The notes below the pieces were generated by a model. It saw nothing but the letters and a program-made list of their open reading frames with translations. It searched no databases and was not told where the DNA came from. The translations under genes were made by a program, and so were the position numbers. A stretch of 18,271 nucleotides of DNA, from contig NZ_JAEQMG010000050.1 of assembly GCF_016680995.1 (NCBI RefSeq), forward strand, positions 1 through 18,271. The letters are read 5' to 3'. The first letter of the stretch is position 1, and the number at the start of each line of letters is the position of its first letter. Source of the DNA: Ruminococcus difficilis (lineage in GTDB: Bacteria; Bacillota_A; Clostridia; Oscillospirales; Acutalibacteraceae). Below, one piece after another: positions 14,320-18,271 of this stretch.

Positions 14320-15915
14320 ATGAATAACTGGAAGCAAATGTTTACATCGAAGATACTGGATCGCGGATATGCGTATTACACGGATGGTTTGGTGGAGGAT
14401 TTATTCCGTGATGGGGATACGATTACCGCCGTCGTAAACGGAACCGAGGACTACGAGGTGGCAATCATTTTTGACGGAAACGAGATTGAAGAACTGTTTT
14501 GTACCTGCCCTTACGCCGAGGATGGTTTTTACTGCAAGCATATGGCGGCGGTGTTGTATGAGTTGGAGGATACGAAAGAGGTTCCCGTCAAGAATAATTC
14601 TGCAAATCAAGATATTACCGAAATGGTAAACAGTGCCGATGAACAGTATGTGCGCGATTTTCTCGCAAATATCTTAAAGGAAAACGAGCTGATCTGTCAG
14701 CGATTTATGATGATGCTTCCGAATCAGCGGAAGCGTTCTGTCAAAGATTACAAGGCATTTGTTGATGCGATCATCCGTTCTCATACCAACCACAGCGGCT
14801 ATGTCGAGTACCGTGACGCAGAGGCGATGATTGATGAATTATTAGATATTGTCTATGATCTCGACCTCTTGATCAAAGACGGAAGAGCGCTTGACGCATT
14901 TGAAATATCGCTTTATATTTTGCAGGAAACACAGGGGACCGATCCGGAACACGAGGATGTCTATTTGCTGTATGATCATCTGGCAGAGTATTGGTACAAA
15001 ATAGCTGAAACCGCGACAGCGGAAGAAAAGAATATCATTTTTGAAAGACTTTTTAACGGCATTAATCACAGGCTGTATCCGGACGAATATATCAGGACTT
15101 TTTTGTTCCATGCTTTTCGCGAACCGAGATATTTGCCGAAGCTGTTTGAAACGCTGGATAGTGAAATTGAATCTGTAAAACATGACAGGTACCAATACGG
15201 AAATATGGTTCTCCGCAAACTCAATTTGATGTCGGAAACAGGAACGGATTTTACGATAATTGAAAAAACGTGTCGGGAATATTGGGATAGTGATTCGGCG
15301 CGCCAATGGCTGGCAAAACATTACGAACTGCGCGGACAAATTCAGGATGCCATTCAGGTATATGAGGAGGGTATTCAGCTCGATCGTGAATATCGGGGGC
15401 TTGTCAATCAATACCGTGATAAGCTGTTGAGACTCTATCAGCAGATCGGCAATGATGAAAAATATATGGAATACCTTTGGCTGTTGGTTACAGATGGTGA
15501 AAAAGAATACTATCGGGAGCTGAAAAGTCATTATACGGATGAAGAATGGCAGTGTGAACGCGAGAAAGTGTTTCAATGCTATTTCTCTCTCGCGTTAGCG
15601 GATATGTACTGCGAAGAAAAGCTCTATGACAGGTTATGGGAGCTTTTGAAAGAAAAGGATTTACAGATGATATTGGGATATGAAGACGTGCTGCTGCCGA
15701 AATATGCATCGGAGATTTTGACGAAATACAGATACAGCCTAAACAGAGCGGCGACGCAGGCAAGCAACAGAAGCACCTATCAGGAATGGGTGCGGCTGCT
15801 GAAGCGCATGGAGAAAATCGACGGCGGAAAGGAACTTGCACAGCAAATCGCAAACGAATGGCGTGTCAAATACAGAAACCGCCGCGCCATGATGGAGGAA
15901 TTGAGTAAGCTGTAA
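14320..15915 (+). CDS. SWIM zinc-finger protein with long helical-repeat C-terminus
   Basis: A 531-aa protein. Near the N-terminus is a SWIM finger of the form CxCx8CxH: Cys61, Cys63, Cys72 and His74 (FCTCPY... YCKHMA); SWIM fingers bind DNA or protein. An RGYAYY motif precedes the finger, as is usual in this family. The rest (about 110-531) is almost entirely amphipathic helices with TPR-like spacing (for example YELRGQIQDAIQVYEEGIQLDREYRGL), suggesting a scaffold. Start: ATG 14320 is preferred because GAGGG lies just upstream and the product opens with the family-like MNNWKQMF; an in-frame ATG at 14308 overlaps the ATPase stop and is also possible. It is the last intact gene of its operon. 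The function of the ATPase-SWIM pair is unknown to me. Confidence 0.82.
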   Translation: MNNWKQMFTSKILDRGYAYYTDGLVEDLFRDGDTITAVVNGTEDYEVAIIFDGNEIEELFCTCPYAEDGFYCKHMAAVLYELEDTKEVPVKNNSANQDITEMVNSADEQYVRDFLANILKENELICQRFMMMLPNQRKRSVKDYKAFVDAIIRSHTNHSGYVEYRDAEAMIDELLDIVYDLDLLIKDGRALDAFEISLYILQETQGTDPEHEDVYLLYDHLAEYWYKIAETATAEEKNIIFERLFNGINHRLYPDEYIRTFLFHAFREPRYLPKLFETLDSEIESVKHDRYQYGNMVLRKLNLMSETGTDFTIIEKTCREYWDSDSARQWLAKHYELRGQIQDAIQVYEEGIQLDREYRGLVNQYRDKLLRLYQQIGNDEKYMEYLWLLVTDGEKEYYRELKSHYTDEEWQCEREKVFQCYFSLALADMYCEEKLYDRLWELLKEKDLQMILGYEDVLLPKYASEILTKYRYSLNRAATQASNRSTYQEWVRLLKRMEKIDGGKELAQQIANEWRVKYRNRRAMMEELSKL

Positions 15916-15917
15916 AG

Positions 15918-16067
15918 AATGAATGTCGGTTTGTTTTAATCATCACCGAGGGGATCAGCAACATCGGAATGGTACCGACCGACATTTCTCCCTATGCGTA
16001 TAGAAGAGAAGACAGTGTATATGTTGCTCCCATAATCGGCATTCCAACATTGTACGACAAAGCATGA
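15918..16067 (+). pseudogene. C-terminal remnant of an ATPase with PTLYDKA end
   Basis: An open frame of about 49 codons ending at TGA 16065-16067 reads ECRFVLIIT... YAYRREDSVYVAPI and then IGIPTLYDKA. The YAYRRxDxVYVxPI portion matches the extreme C-terminus of DUF4143-type ATPases (compare YAYRRPDGIYVVPIG in the intact gene ending at 8133). The rest of the gene is absent and no start or ribosome site is seen, so this is a leftover 3' end. Its last residues are encoded within tail copy 4. Confidence 0.6.
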
Positions 16068-16206
16068 CCAACATCTCCCTGTTTCGTCAGATTCTTCCAT
16101 GCCAAACGTCATGTGCCACGTACGACAAACAGATTTTATGCGGAGTTCGTGGTGTGAGAGGGGACAGGTTGAGAGGATTACATATCAATACGCGTTGGCG
16201 GTATAA
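16044..16206 (+). repeat. Tail element copy 4 (left type B)
   Basis: The left half (16044-16104) matches copy 3 at 56 of 61 positions. The right half (16105-16206) is nearest copy 1 (78 of 102, including 31 identical bases in a row at 16120-16150). Counts were made by eye. Confidence 0.85.
16099..16206 (+). CDS. Small 35-aa tail peptide (copy 4)
   Basis: ATG-initiated MPNVMCHVRQTDFMRSS, ending YQYALAV. Same frame, length and stop position as the peptide of copy 3. No ribosome site is visible; the terminator follows 2 nt after the stop. Function unknown. Confidence 0.45.
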   Translation: MPNVMCHVRQTDFMRSSWCERGQVERITYQYALAV

Positions 16207-16207
16207 G

Positions 16208-16248
16208 AAAACAGCGATGCAGAGAAAATCTTCTGTGTCGCTGTTTTT
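16208..16248 (+). terminator. Rho-independent terminator after tail copy 4
   Basis: AAACAGCGA (16209-16217) pairs with TCGCTGTTT (16238-16246); an inner CAGA/TCTG stem and a T5 run complete it. Confidence 0.8.
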
Positions 16249-16250
16249 CC

Positions 16251-16279
16251 TTGACAATTCGAGAATATAAGTATATAAT
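16251..16279 (+). promoter_or_regulatory. Full-consensus sigma-A promoter
   Basis: TTGACA (16251-16256), exactly 17 bp, TATAAT (16274-16279), placed 3 nt after the preceding terminator. It drives the nucleotidyltransferase-HTH pair. Confidence 0.9.
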
Positions 16280-16324
16280 AAAATAAATAATACTATTATT
16301 GAAAATATAATATATGGTGATGCT

Positions 16325-16840
16325 ATGAAACCCAATAAGAAAGAAATTATTGAAAAACTAAAACAGTTAGACAGTGATATGGCTTTGATTGATTCAACTG
16401 ATGATTTGTATACTTGTGTAATTGTTGGCGGCAGCGCGTTGGTTTTGATGGATAAGATTTATCGTTCCACGCATGATATTGATTCTATCGCTTCAAGCGA
16501 AAAGATCCAGCCTTTGCTGGAAGCATATAATATCAATATGAATGTAAAAGCGTATCTCACCAATTTTCCGGACGACTATCGTGAGCGGTTAGTTCCTGTT
16601 GAAATTGCGACGAAGAAAGTAAAGTTCTATACTGTTTCAACAGAAGACTTGGTGGTTTCAAAGTTGTGCGCAAGCAGGGATAAGGATTTTGAAGATATTG
16701 AAACGAAAGAAGTAACGGAAAACTTGGACTGGAAGTTGATGGATAGATTGATTGAAGATGTTTGTTACGGAATGCTGAATGAGTATGATGAAAACCATTT
16801 GCGGATGAGATACGAAAATTATAAGGAGCGATTTATTTGA
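16325..16840 (+). CDS. DUF6036/AbiEii-like nucleotidyltransferase, probable toxin-antitoxin component
   Basis: A 171-aa protein with a nucleotidyltransferase core: IVGGSALVLMD (Gly35-Gly36-Ser37) followed by THDIDSI with Asp51 and Asp53, the expected metal-binding pair. The later VVSKLCASRDKDFEDI is typical of DUF6036 and AbiEii-like proteins. Family knowledge suggests an enzyme that modifies tRNA or protein as one half of a toxin-antitoxin or abortive-infection pair; which partner is toxic cannot be told from sequence. GGTGA precedes the ATG. The downstream gene starts at the TTGA overlapping its stop, so the two are tightly coupled. Confidence 0.82.
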   Translation: MKPNKKEIIEKLKQLDSDMALIDSTDDLYTCVIVGGSALVLMDKIYRSTHDIDSIASSEKIQPLLEAYNINMNVKAYLTNFPDDYRERLVPVEIATKKVKFYTVSTEDLVVSKLCASRDKDFEDIETKEVTENLDWKLMDRLIEDVCYGMLNEYDENHLRMRYENYKERFI

Positions 16841-17364
16841 GAGAGTTGACTTTTAAGGGATATTTGCAACAGCAACTATGTGAGCTTTCCAGTTGTAACA
16901 GCAAGTCATTATACAAATTTGCCCGGCTTGCGGAAAGAAATGCAAGATTAAAGAGTGTGTTGTGTTTGTACCTTGTAAACTTTGTTCCGGATAATTTGAA
17001 AAAGCAGTTATGCAAAAGATTTTCTTATGTTGCCATAGAATGTGAACGTTTGAGCGGCGTGCCGCTTGAGCAGCTCTGTGGATCGCTGAGCGAATATGCT
17101 ACTATCTACGAGAACTACTTGAGTCACAAGAATACAAAAGCCAATGAAGATAAAATCAAAGCGTTAATGCAGAAAAGAATTGTTGAGTTGCAGAAAGAGA
17201 AAGGCATCACGAATTACCGTATTTATAAATCGCTTGATTTGAATCCCGGTAATGTCAACGCTTTTTTGAAAAACGGAGATGTCAGCAAAATAGGGTTAAA
17301 TACGGCCCGAAAAATACTTGTATTCGTAAATGAGCATCCTTTGAATATATACAAGAGCGCATGA
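16837..17364 (+). CDS. HTH-containing partner protein, probable antitoxin/regulator
   Basis: A 175-aa protein starting at TTG 16837, chosen for AAGGAG (16823-16828) 8 nt upstream; the start overlaps the previous stop by 4 nt. Residues 1-105 are helical and cysteine-containing with no recognised domain. Residues about 115-165 look like an XRE/lambda-type helix-turn-helix (KGITNYRIYKSLDLNPGNVNAFLKNGD, then LNTARKILVFV). Pairing with a DUF6036-type nucleotidyltransferase is a known arrangement, so an autoregulating antitoxin is likely (inference). Tail copy 5 begins 25 bp after its stop. Confidence 0.75.
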   Translation: MRELTFKGYLQQQLCELSSCNSKSLYKFARLAERNARLKSVLCLYLVNFVPDNLKKQLCKRFSYVAIECERLSGVPLEQLCGSLSEYATIYENYLSHKNTKANEDKIKALMQKRIVELQKEKGITNYRIYKSLDLNPGNVNAFLKNGDVSKIGLNTARKILVFVNEHPLNIYKSA

Positions 17365-17389
17365 TACGGTATAATCAAACATCCAGCCT

Positions 17390-17562
17390 ATGAGTGACCC
17401 GACATTGTTTGACTGATAAATAACAAAATCTTCCATTTCTCATAAGATTTTCCAACTTTCAACGTAATGTGGCGCGTACGACAAGCTGAAATCATCAGGA
17501 ATAATCAGACTTGTTATGAGCACGCGGAGAGGGTGATTTATACATACGGATTGGCAGTGTAA
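17390..17562 (+). repeat. Tail element copy 5 (left type A), 173 bp
   Basis: The left half matches copy 2 at 66 of 71 positions, but the right half (17461-17562; NVMWRVRQAEIIRNN... ERVIYTYGLAV) is nearer to copy 3 (81 of 102) than to copy 2 (58 of 102). An in-frame TAA (17443-17445) lies upstream and no ATG precedes the AAC; the first ATG is 17467. Counts were made by eye. Confidence 0.85.
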
Positions 17563-17614
17563 TGTTTGAATAACCTCATCAATAAGCCATTATTATCCTT
17601 ACAAATAGATATCG

Positions 17615-17653
17615 CTCAGGGGAAAGAAACGCAAGACTGTCCCCTGAGTTTTT
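17615..17653 (+). terminator. Rho-independent terminator after tail copy 5
   Basis: CTCAGGGGA (17615-17623) is a perfect complement of TCCCCTGAG (17640-17648), followed by T5. Confidence 0.9.
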
Positions 17654-17946
17654 AGCTGTTCAATTCTTTTTTCATAGAAGATGAAAAAATCCTATTCAGC
17701 GGTATTGATTTTCTTATCATAAGGATACTCTTATAATATCTTAGCATAACAATCTCTCATCTCGATATATTTCTTTTTGTAGAAAAAATTCGGTAAAAGT
17801 ACCGTGTTTTCAATCAATGGACTCTGAATAACAGGAGAATCATACTCGTAGGTACTCAGGTCAAATGATTGCTACTATGATTGAATCTCACGATAATCGA
17901 CAGATATCTACTTACCAATTTTCAGAACCATAAACTTCTTATTCAA
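17653..17946 (-). pseudogene. Decayed minus-strand reading frame of unknown family
   Basis: In one minus-strand frame the stretch reads protein-like over about 98 codons (NKKFMVLKIGK, ISVDYREIQS, SPLIENTVLLPNFFYKKKYI, EYPYDKKINTAE, DFFIFYEKRIEQLK) but is cut by five stop codons (four TAG, one TAA) and has no convincing start. It looks like a degraded gene of unknown function, lying against the orientation of its neighbours. Between it and the next promoter the sequence is very AT-rich and I see no other gene. Confidence 0.35.
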
Positions 17947-18010
17947 TAGCTGCCAATGTCGATATCCGGCATTGATTTGTTTAATTGATAAACATATATT
18001 GTCATATTTC

Positions 18011-18086
18011 TTAAATTATTTATCTCAAATGTATTAAATATTCTATCTCAGATATCTTAAATTAATTTAGTGGAATCTATTAAAAT
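18011..18086 (+). promoter_or_regulatory. Array B: four direct repeats with exact 23-bp period upstream of the second ATPase promoter
   Basis: TTAAAT cores start at 18011, 18034 and 18057, with a TTAAAA at 18080, each exactly 23 bp apart. The first two units also share ATCTCA at the same offset. The last core lies 4 bp before the -35 box. AT-richness raises the chance background, but the spacing is the same as in array A. Confidence 0.5.
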
Positions 18087-18089
18087 ATC

Positions 18090-18118
18090 TTTACACGGAT
18101 AGTATAACGCGTTATAAT
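18090..18118 (+). promoter_or_regulatory. Sigma-A promoter for the partial ATPase gene
   Basis: TTTACA (18090-18095), 17-bp spacer, TATAAT (18113-18118). Confidence 0.8.
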
Positions 18119-18146
18119 GGATATGATATAAACCATGGAGGATGCT

Positions 18147-18271
18147 ATGGAAAAAAAGGATTATAAAAAGAGAATCGTAGATGGTCTTCTTGATCTCAAG
18201 CTGGAGTCATTCGGCGCAACACTGATCAAAGGTCCCAAAGGATGCGGCAAGACAACCTCTGCCAAACAAAA
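18147..18271 (+). CDS. AAA_14/DUF4143-type ATPase, N-terminal part (runs off the right edge)
   Basis: 41 codons are visible: MEKKDYKKRIVDGLLDLKLE and then the Walker A loop IKGPKGCGKTTSAKQ. The arrangement (a short lead of about 30 residues and then the P-loop with CGKTT) is that of the intact ATPase at 6859, of which it is a diverged paralogue. GGAGG lies 5 nt upstream of the ATG; an in-frame ATG at 18135 lacks a ribosome site. Confidence 0.85.
   Translation, partial: MEKKDYKKRIVDGLLDLKLESFGATLIKGPKGCGKTTSAKQ

Noticed and set aside
16044..16206. attC site of a classical integron
   Set aside because: No GTTRRRY/RYYYAAC core pairs and no long imperfect palindrome were found; the cassette idea rests only on layout and mosaic halves.
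17370..17375. TATAAT as a promoter for tail copy 5
   Set aside because: No -35 at suitable spacing (the nearest TTGAAT is 23 bp away).
17653..17946. Recoded TAG (pyrrolysine or alternative code) in the minus-strand frame
   Set aside because: A TAA is also present, there is no start, and neighbouring genes use stops normally; decay is simpler.

Overview
The window reads like a spore-forming Clostridia chromosome, probably a gut Ruminococcus/Oscillospiraceae-type organism. This is an inference from an alpha/beta-type small acid-soluble spore protein (SASP), strong AGGAGG-type ribosome sites, several TTG starts, near-consensus sigma-A promoters and a LytS-type kinase paired with a response regulator carrying a SARP/BTAD-like output domain. 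No rRNA, tRNA, CRISPR array, intact transposase or integrase was seen.

Left part (1-6220): a divergent pair made of a minus-strand secreted protein (450 to the window edge) and a plus-strand two-component system (600-2805). Next comes a promoter carrying a perfect 15-bp tandem repeat over its -35 region, likely the regulator's target. It drives a decayed surface-protein gene that is joined in frame to the 3' part of an alpha/beta hydrolase gene. The joined locus carries two frameshifts, one caused by a visible 8-bp tandem duplication, and two nonsense codons.

Middle and right (6390-18271): an island of self-contained transcription units of the toxin-antitoxin/defence/NTPase kind. They are: a DUF4143-type AAA ATPase plus a 192-aa partner; an MNT nucleotidyltransferase plus HEPN pair; a 946-aa TOTE-type primase-helicase with a degenerate PLD-like tail; an ATPase_2/DUF234-type ATPase plus a SWIM zinc-finger protein; a DUF6036-like nucleotidyltransferase plus HTH protein; and the start of a second DUF4143-type ATPase. 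Most units have their own promoter and a downstream hairpin.

The most unusual feature is a family of five same-strand tail elements (ends at 6650, 8891, 12794, 16206 and 17562). Each contains exactly 34 sense-plus-stop codons ending in a [GA][LI]A[VL] peptide, and each is followed immediately by a unit-specific hairpin. The left half of the element comes in two types (plus SASP sequence in copy 1) and the right half in at least two; the halves are combined differently among copies, meeting at the shared AACGTMAT core. This suggests exchange at that core and a cassette-like mode of growth, with the SASP gene as the left boundary.

A second unusual feature is four direct repeats spaced exactly 23 bp apart immediately upstream of each of the two DUF4143 ATPase promoters. 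The core motif differs between the two arrays but the geometry is the same. Genes within a unit are probably co-transcribed, with overlaps or short gaps. I see no shared regulator linking the units beyond the common tail element.
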